Of a stretch of DNA of 64,000 bases, positions 1 to 11,171 are shown piece by piece. How positions within the stretch are numbered: the first letter of the stretch is position 1; every line of letters begins with the position of its first letter. The notes below the pieces were generated by a model. It had not been told where the DNA came from, made no database searches, and saw nothing but the letters and a program-made list of their open reading frames with translations. This stretch comes from Kuafuiihalomonas sp039024635 (GTDB taxonomy: Bacteria > Myxococcota > Kuafuiibacteriia > Kuafuiibacteriales > Kuafuiibacteriaceae). Location: assembly GCA_039024635.1 (NCBI GenBank), contig JBCCQA010000007.1, positions 1 to 64,000 on the forward strand. The letters run 5' to 3'. Made by a program: the position numbers and the translations under genes.

Positions 1-338
1 AATCGAAGCCGAGCCGGCGATTCGGTGCTGCTCGCGTTCACCACCACCAAACGCGAGAAGTCGTCCGGAAAGCGTGCAGCCCAGTCCAAAGCCGTCATCC
101 CACCCATGGAGAGCCCGAGGATTCGGTCGGGCCGAGGGTCGAGTGCCATCCAGCGCCGGCGGAGGTCGAAGACGATGCCCTTGAGGTCTCGTGGGCTGGA
201 ACGGGCCCGCTCGGTGCCGAAGCCGGGAAAGTCTAGGGGCTGGACCGTCCCCCGGGTCGCATCCGCGAGCTTCTGGGGGAATGCATCCCAGTGCCGCTGC
301 TCGCGTGCGAGCCCCCGAAGCAGGAGCCAATGCGCCAC
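1..338 (-). CDS. Alpha/beta-hydrolase fold protein, N-terminal part (cut by window edge)
   Basis: Read on the minus strand from a GTG at 336-338, which follows an in-frame TAA and a GAGGCGGGG ribosome-binding stretch. The product opens MAHWLLLRGLAREQRHW, as in small proteobacterial alpha/beta hydrolases. It then has an oxyanion-type loop (PGFG, about residue 38) and the nucleophile elbow GLSMGG with Ser77. The frame stays open to base 1, so the catalytic Asp and His are outside the window. The hydrolase class is well supported; the substrate cannot be told. It is transcribed divergently from the PilT gene. Confidence 0.75.
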   Translation of the reverse strand, partial: MAHWLLLRGLAREQRHWDAFPQKLADATRGTVQPLDFPGFGTERARSSPRDLKGIVFDLRRRWMALDPRPDRILGLSMGGMTALDWAARFPDDFSRLVVVNASSTESPARLR

Positions 339-413
339 CCCCGCCTCTTAGCACGGGTTGTCGGGAACCCGACGCCCCTCCATCCGATCTCGGACTCCTG
401 CTAGAACGAAAGC

Positions 414-1964
414 GTGTCCGAGCGTCGCATCGACCGTTTCATTGAGGCCATGCACCGAAAGGAGGCCGAGTCCTTGGTCTTTGGGACCGGCTTCCCCGTT
501 CGATTGCGCAAAGATGGGCTCGAGCGGGTCATTCTCGACCAGCCCGTGAAGAGTCAGCAGATCCTGGCCCTTCTCGGACCCATTGGGGGGGACTTCGAGG
601 ATTCGGAAGGGGAGTTCGTCTACGAGGCCCCGTCGGGACCGGTTGCGGTTCGGACTCGCAAGCGTGGGGACCAGCTCAGCGCCATCATCATGCCGTATCA
701 GGCGCCGCCCGAGCCCGAGCCCGCGCTCGAGGGACAGGACGAAGCGATGGAGGAGCTCATGGGCAACGAGGCCCCGGAGGTGGCGCCACCGCCGCCCTCG
801 GTATTCGCGGTGCCCGAGCCCGAGCCTGAGCCCGTCCACGCAGAGCCCGAACCCGCCCCGCAGATCGAGCTCGCGGCAGGCGAAGCCGCGATCAACCGCA
901 TCTTGCGACAGCTCGTAGCCGAGGGTGGCTCGGACCTTCACATGACCGCGACCCAGCCGCCCATGTACCGTCATGACGGTGAGATGAAGCGTCTGCGAGG
1001 CTGGGAGCCTTTGAGCTCCGAGACCATCGACCAGTGGATGCGGCAGGTCGCCCACGAGGCTGCGCGCGACACCTTCGACGAGACCTACGACGCCGACTTC
1101 GCCCACGAGATCCCCGGGATATCGCGCTTTCGCATGAACTGGTTTCGGGACCGTCTCGGTGTCTCGGCCGTCATGCGGACGATTCCCAGCAAGATCCTGA
1201 CGGCAGAGCAACTCGGCTTGCCCTCCATCATCCGTAGCTTCTGCGAGCTCCCAAAGGGCCTCGTCGTGGTAACCGGGCCGACAGGCTCCGGCAAGTCGAC
1301 CACGCTCGCGGCGATGGTGGACTTCATCAACAAGTCCCGAAGTGACCACATCATAACAATCGAAGACCCGGTCGAGTTCGTGCACAAATCTGCCCGCTGC
1401 TTGGTGAACCAGCGAGAGGTGCACAGTCACACCAAGTCCTTCTCGGCCGCACTCCGGGCGGCACTCCGTGAGGACCCCGACATCGTCCTGGTCGGAGAGA
1501 TGCGGGACCTGGAGACGGTTCACATCGCCATCGAGACGGCGGAGACCGGGCACCTGGTCTTCGGCACCCTCCACACCAACACCGCTGCCTCCACCGTGGA
1601 CCGGATCATCGACCAGTTCCCGACCGACCATCAGTCGCAGATCCGGGTGATGCTCTCGGAGTCTCTGAAGGGCGTCGTCGCCCAAACTCTATGCAAGAAG
1701 GTGGGGGGAGGCCGGGTCGCCTGCCTCGAGATCCTGGCCGTCAACAACGCCATCTCCAACCTCATCCGTGAAGGGAAGACCTTCCAGATCCCGAGCATCA
1801 TGCAGACCAACAAGGGGATGGGGATGCAGACCCAAAGCGACCATATGCTCGAGCTGGTCAAAACGGGCCAGGTTGAACCCCTAGAGGCGTACCGCAAGGC
1901 CGTGGACCAAGGCACCATGAAGCAGGTCCTCGAGCGCAATGGTTTCACGATAGACGCTGCCTGA
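414..1964 (+). CDS. pilT: PilT-type twitching motility ATPase with N-terminal extension
   Basis: This is a hexameric cytoplasmic ATPase that drives type IV pilus retraction. It is 516 aa long, against about 345-370 aa for classical PilT. The first ~95 residues form a small extra domain. A Pro/Glu-rich linker (about 97-155) follows, and then the PilT core. The Walker A GPTGSGKST is at residues 288-296, the Asp box EDPDIVLVGEMRD at about 353 and the His box TLHTNTAAS at about 386. The C-terminal PilT signature NLIREGK is present, which favours retraction over extension (PilB) ATPases. The start is a GTG with a weak Shine-Dalgarno. No other pilus genes are adjacent. A large antisense open frame covers the 3' two thirds but looks like a GC-rich shadow. 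Confidence 0.93.
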   Translation: MSERRIDRFIEAMHRKEAESLVFGTGFPVRLRKDGLERVILDQPVKSQQILALLGPIGGDFEDSEGEFVYEAPSGPVAVRTRKRGDQLSAIIMPYQAPPEPEPALEGQDEAMEELMGNEAPEVAPPPPSVFAVPEPEPEPVHAEPEPAPQIELAAGEAAINRILRQLVAEGGSDLHMTATQPPMYRHDGEMKRLRGWEPLSSETIDQWMRQVAHEAARDTFDETYDADFAHEIPGISRFRMNWFRDRLGVSAVMRTIPSKILTAEQLGLPSIIRSFCELPKGLVVVTGPTGSGKSTTLAAMVDFINKSRSDHIITIEDPVEFVHKSARCLVNQREVHSHTKSFSAALRAALREDPDIVLVGEMRDLETVHIAIETAETGHLVFGTLHTNTAASTVDRIIDQFPTDHQSQIRVMLSESLKGVVAQTLCKKVGGGRVACLEILAVNNAISNLIREGKTFQIPSIMQTNKGMGMQTQSDHMLELVKTGQVEPLEAYRKAVDQGTMKQVLERNGFTIDAA

Positions 1965-2119
1965 GGACGAACTCGCGCATCGCTTGAGTTCCCGGTTAGT
2001 TACGAGGGCGTCACAATTCACAGCTTGGCCTCGCCTGTGGATGAGCCGCTGTAGGTGCGCGAAACAAGTAGCCTTTCGGACGTGGCCATTTTCGCAGGGC
2101 AGTGGACGACTGGAGCTTG

Positions 2120-3019
2120 TCATGGTGTCGACACATTGACAGCGGACGCGACTTGGCCAGCGGCCAAACCCACCCCCACCAGGCATGCGAGCAAGAAGGC
2201 GACGAATGAAAGCGAGGCGCCCAACTTGAGGCGCATGACGATCCGGTATTCGTCCGGCGCACCCCGCAAGCGACCCAGCGTCAAGTGGGAGGCGATGCCG
2301 CCCAGGCCGCCGGCTAGGAGCAGGCCCAAGGCGGCCCAAGGCCGAACCGTCCAAAGGAGGGCTACGGTCAGGGGGAGGCCAAGTAGGTAGCAAGCGAGGA
2401 AGAAGCGTCGCACCCCGGCCAGGCCGTAGCGGGCGGCGAAGGTGAGGTCCCCTCGCGCGCGGTCTTCCTCGATTTGGAAGACCTGGGAGACGGGGTACAG
2501 GCTCAACAAAATGGCCGACACCCCCAAGGCGGCGATGAGGACGGTGGGGTTCAGGCCGAGGGATCCCGCGGACAAGTAGCCCATCAGAAAGGTGTTCGTT
2601 CCCGTGCCGACGCCGACCGCGACCAGACTCAAGAGTGGGTGCCCTTTCCAGCGAAAACGGGGCGCGCTGTAGAGGACGGAGAGGCCCATCGTCAGTCCGT
2701 ACAGCGCCAAGAAAACCGGGCCTTCGAGGCTCGCCACCCCGGCCCCCACCAGCTGGACGCCCAGACTGGCCGGGAGCATCCAGGGACGCATCGGAGGCGG
2801 GGACTCCAGGCCGCCGACAGGGCCTTCGTCTTCGTCGTAGAAGCTGTTGTAAGCTGTCAGCCCGCCGTTCAGCAGCAGGTGAACGCTCAAGAACTGAATC
2901 GTCAGCGAGCCGAAGTCGAGCCGGGGTTGAAAGAGCGCTCCGAGGAGAAAGCCGCCGGACAGAATGAAGATCTGGTAGTGCCAGCGCAGGTGGACGAAGA
3001 ACCAGACCAGCTCGCGCAT
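2120..3019 (-). CDS. UbiA-family membrane prenyltransferase
   Basis: A 299 aa, strongly hydrophobic protein with about eight membrane segments. The first Asp-rich motif is NSFYDEDEGPVGGL (N-x3-D-x-D). A second acidic stretch, QIEEDRARGD, sits in the predicted fourth cytosolic loop. Both are hallmarks of UbiA enzymes that join an isoprenoid diphosphate to an acceptor. The start ATG lies 10 nt after the murI stop, so the two are co-transcribed. The acceptor is unknown. In a phototroph BchG-type esterification of bacteriochlorophyllide would be attractive. However, the typical BchG first motif (ND..DR.VDAINEP) is not matched, so I leave it unnamed. Confidence 0.82.
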   Translation of the reverse strand: MRELVWFFVHLRWHYQIFILSGGFLLGALFQPRLDFGSLTIQFLSVHLLLNGGLTAYNSFYDEDEGPVGGLESPPPMRPWMLPASLGVQLVGAGVASLEGPVFLALYGLTMGLSVLYSAPRFRWKGHPLLSLVAVGVGTGTNTFLMGYLSAGSLGLNPTVLIAALGVSAILLSLYPVSQVFQIEEDRARGDLTFAARYGLAGVRRFFLACYLLGLPLTVALLWTVRPWAALGLLLAGGLGGIASHLTLGRLRGAPDEYRIVMRLKLGASLSFVAFLLACLVGVGLAAGQVASAVNVSTP

Positions 3020-3029
3020 GCTTTCTCTC

Positions 3030-3815
3030 TCAGTCTGCTGCCTGGGCCTCGTCAACGAGCAGACGGCCCTCACACCAGCGCGCTTCCCCGAGTAGGGGCT
3101 GGAGCTTCGGACACCAACGGGCCAGCTGCGATCTGAAGCGCAACCGGTCGCCGGTGGTCCACATCCGACTGGGTCCCGGTCGAATACGGGACGCCAGGCC
3201 TTCGGCCAAGGCCTGGGCCGGGTCGACGAAGTCGAACTCCGGTCCGAGAAGCCGAAGCGTGGGAAGAAGGAAGGGGTAGTGGGTACAACCGAGGATAACG
3301 ACGTCGCAGTCGGCGCGCCGGAGCGGGGCCAGGGCCCGGTCGACGGCCGCCTTGGACTTCGGGCTTTCGATGTCGCCCGCCTCCACCAAGGGCACGAAGT
3401 CTGGGCATGCGACCTCGGTGACTTCGAGCGCGGCCAAAGCCAGCCCATAGGCGTGGGTGGAGACCGTCCCCGAGGTGGCCAGAACACCCACGCGTCCCCT
3501 GCGGGTCCGGGCTCGCGCCGCGACCGCGCCCGCCTCGACCATCCCGAACACTCGGTCGGCACCGTGCCGAGCCCGCGCATTCGCAAGGGCGACGGCTGAA
3601 GACAAGTTGCAGGCCATTACGACGAGCTCGGCTCCCTGTTCGAACAAGAGGTCGCTTTGGGCGGCCGCGAAGGCGGCGACCTCGTCCACCGGCCGTCCGC
3701 CGTAGGGAACGTGGGCCTGGTCGGCCACGAGGGCGAGGGCGGCGCCAGGGACCCGCTTCGCGAAGGCATCGGCGACGGTGAGACCCCCGACGCCCGAGTC
3801 GAACAATCCAATCAC
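3030..3815 (-). CDS. murI: Glutamate racemase
   Basis: It interconverts L- and D-glutamate for peptidoglycan in the cytoplasm. The protein is 261 aa, the usual size. It starts at a GTG (MIGLFDSGVGG), the conserved N-terminal strand and glycine loop. The first catalytic Cys lies in ACNLSSA, where most family members have ACNTASA, and the second in GCTHYPFL. Both catalytic cysteines are present. It heads a two-gene operon with the UbiA-family gene. It is divergent from gcvP, with a 94-bp gap. Confidence 0.93.
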   Translation of the reverse strand: MIGLFDSGVGGLTVADAFAKRVPGAALALVADQAHVPYGGRPVDEVAAFAAAQSDLLFEQGAELVVMACNLSSAVALANARARHGADRVFGMVEAGAVAARARTRRGRVGVLATSGTVSTHAYGLALAALEVTEVACPDFVPLVEAGDIESPKSKAAVDRALAPLRRADCDVVILGCTHYPFLLPTLRLLGPEFDFVDPAQALAEGLASRIRPGPSRMWTTGDRLRFRSQLARWCPKLQPLLGEARWCEGRLLVDEAQAAD

Positions 3816-3909
3816 GATGATTCAGCCGAGCGGCGGAAAGGGCGGGTCGAGCCCGCAAACGCCGGCGAAAATGGTTGTGGCATGAGCATCAAACAACGAC
3901 AACACCGCC

Positions 3910-6751
<2,842 letters not shown>

Positions 6752-6765
<14 letters not shown>

Positions 6766-8653
6766 TCTCGGCCGACCGGAGAACGGCTTTCAGGTCTTCG
6801 AAACCGTAGGGCTTTCGCAGTCTCGGAAGCTTCGTCACCGCCTCGTCCATGTCCGCCGTCTTGTCGAGTCCTGTACTGATGATGACGGGAAGGCCAGGCC
6901 GCAAGACCCGGAGCTCGTTGATGAGCTGGGCGCCCGTAAGGCCGGGCATGTTGAGGTCCAAGATGACGAGGGAGAAAGCATCCGGCGGCTCGGCTTGGAG
7001 GATCTCGAGGGCCTGTCGGCCATTGTCTGCCGATTGGCAGCTCAGCTGCAGCTGAGCGAGCATTCGGCACAGGACCCGGCGAACCGTCGATTCGTCATCG
7101 ACCACGAGCACGCGGGCGGCGGCTTCGTCGACCCGCCGGGGCGTCGCCGAGTCCGTGCGGCGAGGCGCGAGGGGAAGAAAGACGTCGAAGACGGTCCCGG
7201 TCCCGACGGCGCTGCTCACGTGGAGCCCGGCTTCGTGCTGGCGGAGGATGCCGAGAACCGACGCCAGGCCCAGCCCGTGGCCGCTTGGCTTGGTCGAGAA
7301 AAATGGATCGAAGATCCGACGAAGCTGGTCTTCGTCCATCCCTTCCCCGTCATCCTGGACGCTGAAGCGAACGAGATGGGCGTCCCGACCCGTGGTCCAG
7401 TCGAAGGAAGCCTCTTGTGCGCTGCGCCCGGGCACGAGGTCGACATGAATCCGAACCTGGCCGCCTTCGCTCGTCGCCTCCCGGGCATTCAAGACGAGGT
7501 TCGAAAGTACCTGTCGGATCTGGATGCGGTCGGCGCGGACGGCAGGCAGTCCCTCGTCGAGCTGGGCGGAGAAGGCCCGAGCGCCTTGAGGGAAGAGGCT
7601 CCCCAGGTGATGGATGAGGTCCGAAGCCGACGTGGGCTGAAAGTCGTTTCGGGTCCCGCCGGCGTAGGTCATTAGCTTCTCGCACAGCTCGCCCGCCCGC
7701 CGCGAGGACTCGACGATCGTGTCCAGGCACTCCCGAGCTTCGCCGTTGGGGATCAGGCTTCGGGCCAAGTCGGCGCTCCCCAGGATCCCGACCAGCAGGT
7801 TGTTGAAGTCGTGGGCGATACCTCCGGCCAGGATCCCCAGGCTCTCCAGACGGTGCATGGTTTCGATCCGGGTCTGAAGTGAACGGACCTGCTCCTCCCG
7901 CTGGTCCCGCTCGGTGAGGTCCACCACGAAGCCCCCGAGAAAGCGCTCTTCGGGCGTCCGCCCCGGGATCGGGAACTTGAGGTCGAGCACGTGGTGCAAA
8001 GCGCCGTCGCTGCCGCGGAGGTGGTGCTCCGATTGCTGAGAGAGTCCTTCCTCGAGGATCCGCTCGTCGACTTCGGCCAAGGCCCCGGCCTGGTCTTCAC
8101 CGAGGAGTTCCTGGGCGGTCTTTCCGAGGAGCCGGGTGGGTTCGATGCCCAGTAGGGCGCCCAGCGCAGGGTTCACATATACGTGCCGGTGAGCGGCGTC
8201 CTTGATGAGAAGGCCGGCGGGGCAGCGATCCATGACTTCCCGGAGTCGGCGTTCGCTGGCCTCCAGCCGCTCCAGTCGCCAGCGCTCCTCGACCCGTTCG
8301 GTGAGAAAGCCAATCATCCGAAGAGGACGTCCCGCCTCGTCCCGGAATGCGTGCCCAATGCTTTCGACCCAGAGCCATCGGCCATCGGCATGGGACAGTC
8401 TGACCTGCACCCGGAAGTTGTCGTCTGGGCCTTCCAGGCATGCGCCGACGGCGGCCGCGTGAGCGTCTAGGTCCTCGGGGTGAATCAGATTTCCGATGTC
8501 GCCGTAGGTCCGGTCGGCCCGGCCGCGCCCGAGCAGCCGGTAGACGCCATCGGACCACTGCACCCGGTCTTCGGGGATCTCCCAAAGCCACAGACCGTCA
8601 CAGGACGCTTCCAACAGCTCGGATAGCTCGGCCGCGGAGACGGGGAGGGCCAT
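6752..8653 (-). CDS. Soluble PAS-PAS hybrid histidine kinase with receiver domain
   Basis: A 633 aa cytoplasmic sensor kinase with no membrane segment. Two PAS-type domains occupy about 10-125 and 130-250. A dimerisation/phosphoacceptor helix follows (AGGIAHDFNNLL, His281, the HWE/HisKA pattern of soluble hybrid kinases). The ATPase domain has an N box (SNLVLNAREA) and G boxes (DDGEGMDEDQ, FSTKPSGHGLGL). The C-terminal receiver begins at about 515 (VLVVDDESTVRR), with the phospho-Asp in LVILDLNMPG. No response regulator gene is adjacent, so it is an orphan. The signal is unknown. The C-terminal coding end overlaps gcvP in antisense. Confidence 0.9.
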
Positions 8654-8752
8654 GACCCTGAAAGAATAGGCCTTAGGTGCGCAGGGCGAAAGACCCGGCC
8701 TGAACCCGCAAACTGCTTGCTTCGGTGGCTCTAGACACTAGCCTTGGGGGCA

Positions 8753-9679
8753 ATGACGATTTCCGACGCCGTCCGCGAAGAGTTGGCCCACACCGTGGCC
8801 AATCACCCGGTCGTCCTGTTCATGAAGGGGAAGCGGCGCCTGCCCCAGTGCGGATTCTCCGCCCAAGTGGTCAAGATCCTCGATGAGTTCTTGGACGACT
8901 ACCAAACCGTCAACGTTCTGGAGAACCCGGACGTCCGAGAGGGCATCAAGGCCTTCTCGGCCTGGCCCACCATCCCGCAGCTCTACATCGACGGGAAGTT
9001 CGTGGGGGGCTGCGACATCGTGACCCAGATGTACCAGCAGGGGGAGCTCACAAAGCTCTTGGGTGTCGAGCTCCCCGAGGTGGCCTCGCCCCGGGTCCTG
9101 GCCACCCCCGAAGCGTTGAATGCGCTCGAACAGGCGAAGAAGCAGGAGGGGCTGGAGGGCGAGGTTCGAATCTCCATCGACGCCCAGTTTCGGCCTTCAC
9201 TCGGAATCGATTCGCCCGGGCCCAACGACTTCGTGGTGGAGGCTGGGCCGATGCGCTTCATTGTCGACCGGATGAGCGCCACCCGCGCCAACGGCATTCG
9301 GGTCGACTACGTCCCCGGTCAGGCCGGCGGTTTCCGCATCGAGAACCCCAACGAACCGCCCAAGGTTCGGAGCATGAGCGTGGACGAGCTAGCCAAGCGC
9401 CGGGAGCAAGGGGACCAGATTCGCCTTCTCGACGTCCGGACCGACGAAGAGCGAAAGACCGCGTCCATCAACGGGGCCCTCCACCTGGACGAAGCCCTGG
9501 AGGCTGAGCTCTCGGAGCTGCCTCCCGAGACCCCCCTCGTCTTCCACTGCCACCACGGTCAGCGGAGTCGCGCTGCAGCGCAGCGCTTCGCGGAGCGGGG
9601 ATTCTGGCGGGCCTACAACCTGGAGGGCGGTATCGACGCCTGGGCCCAGCAGATCGACACGAAGGTTCCGCGCTACTAG
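8753..9679 (+). CDS. Monothiol glutaredoxin - A-type-like domain - rhodanese fusion
   Basis: A 308 aa three-domain protein. Residues 1-110 are a Grx4/GrxD-type monothiol glutaredoxin with the CGFS motif (C33) and WPTIPQLYIDGKFVGGCD, which binds or delivers [2Fe-2S] clusters with glutathione. Residues ~135-205 resemble an A-type (IscA/HesB) fold (RMSATRANGIRVDYV) but contain no cysteine. Residues ~215-308 are a rhodanese with the active Cys266 in CHHGQRS. I chose the ATG at 8753 over an upstream TTG because it follows TTGGGGG and matches the GrxD N terminus. A role in Fe-S cluster handling or sulfur relay is inferred. Confidence 0.92.
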   Translation: MTISDAVREELAHTVANHPVVLFMKGKRRLPQCGFSAQVVKILDEFLDDYQTVNVLENPDVREGIKAFSAWPTIPQLYIDGKFVGGCDIVTQMYQQGELTKLLGVELPEVASPRVLATPEALNALEQAKKQEGLEGEVRISIDAQFRPSLGIDSPGPNDFVVEAGPMRFIVDRMSATRANGIRVDYVPGQAGGFRIENPNEPPKVRSMSVDELAKRREQGDQIRLLDVRTDEERKTASINGALHLDEALEAELSELPPETPLVFHCHHGQRSRAAAQRFAERGFWRAYNLEGGIDAWAQQIDTKVPRY

Positions 9680-9728
9680 GAACCGGGACCGGCTGGCGCG
9701 CAAGCCCAGCCCCTGCCAGGCTCCCGGC

Positions 9729-10520
9729 GTGGACGCCCCTCTCATCGACCTCATGGGTCTCGAGCTCGTCGCTTGGGATCAGGAACAGCTGATCGCCCAC
9801 GTCATGGACGAGCTGGACGCCGGTCATGGGGGCTGGATCGTCACCGCCAACCTCGACTTCCTTCGTCGCTTTCGAAAGGACCCCGAGACCCGCCGTCTCT
9901 ATGAGCAGGCTGACCTGCGCATCGCGGACGGCATGCCCTTGGTATGGGCCTCCCGTCTTCAGGGCGAGCGCTTGCCCAGCCGCATCGCCGGCTCGACCTT
10001 GGCCGTGCGCCTGGCCCGAGAAGCGGCTCTCAGGGAACGGAGCATCTACTTGCTGGGCGGCCAAGACGGCGCGGCCGAGCAAGCTTCGCGGATCCTCTCC
10101 GCGAACAGCCCTGGACTTCGGGTGGCCGGCTTCGCCGAGCCTTTCATCGGCAACCCACCTTCGTCCGATGAGCTGACCGAGATGGAGGGTCTTCTGCGTC
10201 GGGCCCAGCCCGACTTGCTCTTGGCGGGCTTCGGGACCCCCAAACAGGAGCGCGTCCTCGCCCATTTGCGTCGGGTGTTCCCGAAGATGTGGATGGTGGG
10301 GGTGGGGGGCACCTTCAACTTCATTGCTGGTCGAATCCGCCGCGCACCCACATGGCTTCAGAATTCGGGACTGGAGTGGGTGCACAGGCTGGCCCAAGAG
10401 CCTCGCCGTCTCGCGAAGAGGTACTTGCTCGAGGACCTTCCCTTCTCGGCGGAGCTTTTTGCGTCGGCCCTCGTACGAAGACGGGCCAGGGATTCGACCT
10501 CAGGTCCGAGTCGCCGATAG
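9729..10520 (+). CDS. WecG/TagA/CpsF-family glycosyltransferase
   Basis: A 263 aa cytoplasmic-face GT26-family enzyme of the type that adds N-acetylmannosamine or related sugars to lipid-linked intermediates of surface polysaccharides. Visible features are the N-terminal TANLDFLRR, the ADGMPLVW motif with the proposed catalytic Asp, the glycine-rich LLGGQDGAA, and the C-terminal GFGTPKQER and GVGGTFNF blocks. It starts at GTG. The linked lipoprotein gene begins 9 nt later, so the two probably share a transcript. No other polysaccharide genes are nearby, so the polymer is unknown. Confidence 0.93.
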   Translation: MDAPLIDLMGLELVAWDQEQLIAHVMDELDAGHGGWIVTANLDFLRRFRKDPETRRLYEQADLRIADGMPLVWASRLQGERLPSRIAGSTLAVRLAREAALRERSIYLLGGQDGAAEQASRILSANSPGLRVAGFAEPFIGNPPSSDELTEMEGLLRRAQPDLLLAGFGTPKQERVLAHLRRVFPKMWMVGVGGTFNFIAGRIRRAPTWLQNSGLEWVHRLAQEPRRLAKRYLLEDLPFSAELFASALVRRRARDSTSGPSRR

Positions 10521-10529
10521 GATGGTCCC

Positions 10530-11138
10530 ATGATGCGACGGCTCCTCATTGCGATCGCTCTTGTCTCTGGCTGCTCGAGCGGCGAGGTCCCGGCACCAGA
10601 GAAGAAGGTCGAAGCGCCTCCCTCCGAACCCGAAGAAGTCGAACCCGCAGACGATGGTGCTTCGGATCAAATGAAGATGGCCCTCCTGGGCGGCGGCAAC
10701 AAGGACAAGCCCGAGGATGTCGATCAAGCCCCGGATCCAGCGGCCGAAGAAGCTGTGCCTCCCAAGAAGCCGCGCCGAAAGAAGGCCCAAGCTTCGAGCG
10801 AACAGAGTCGCCGTACGCTGCCCAAGAGCTCTGCTCTCCCTGAGCCTCCGGCCCAGCTCTCAGATTCCCAGTTTGAAGGCGTGGTCGGAGACTGGAGAGG
10901 TGTGAAGTCTTGCGTCGCCACCAACCGTCCCCGAGGCGGCGAAGTTCAGAACGGCGCTCTCAGCGTGCAGTTCACCATCGCCGGGAACGGCGTGGTGGAA
11001 GGAGCGCGCGTGGAACAAGCCAGCGGTGCCTTTGCCCGCACACTGGCCCCCTGCGTCGAGCGCAAGGCCATGCGCCTTCGCTTTCCCGACTTCGGCGGCA
11101 AGAGCAACGTCACCCGCAGCGCCAAGTTCGTTTTCTGA
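10530..11138 (+). CDS. Lipoprotein with AgmX/TonB-like C-terminal domain
   Basis: A 202 aa protein. It has a short signal peptide and lipobox (VSGC, Cys at about 15). A low-complexity acidic then Lys/Arg/Pro-rich linker follows (about 20-105). The C-terminal ~95 residues (from SQFEGVVGDWRGVKSC) have the beta-alpha-beta pattern of AgmX/PglI C-terminal domains common in myxobacteria (VQFTIAGNGVVEGARV ... CVERKAMRLRFP). These domains occur in gliding-motility and envelope proteins and resemble the TonB C-terminal domain. Location in the outer membrane or periplasm is inferred from the lipobox. The partner is unknown. Confidence 0.82.
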   Translation: MMRRLLIAIALVSGCSSGEVPAPEKKVEAPPSEPEEVEPADDGASDQMKMALLGGGNKDKPEDVDQAPDPAAEEAVPPKKPRRKKAQASSEQSRRTLPKSSALPEPPAQLSDSQFEGVVGDWRGVKSCVATNRPRGGEVQNGALSVQFTIAGNGVVEGARVEQASGAFARTLAPCVERKAMRLRFPDFGGKSNVTRSAKFVF

Positions 11139-11171
11139 CTTTGGCTCCCGGCGCCGGCTAGCCAGGCCGTT

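Noticed and set aside
348..1685. Minus-strand open frame of 445 aa over pilT
   Set aside because: It is antisense to a clearly identified ATPase, is rich in Gly/Arg/Leu/His as expected for the complement of high-GC codons, and shows no domain.
2120..3019. UbiA-family gene as bchG
   Set aside because: The typical bacteriochlorophyll synthase first motif (ND-x-x-DR...INEP) is not present, and no bch gene is adjacent.
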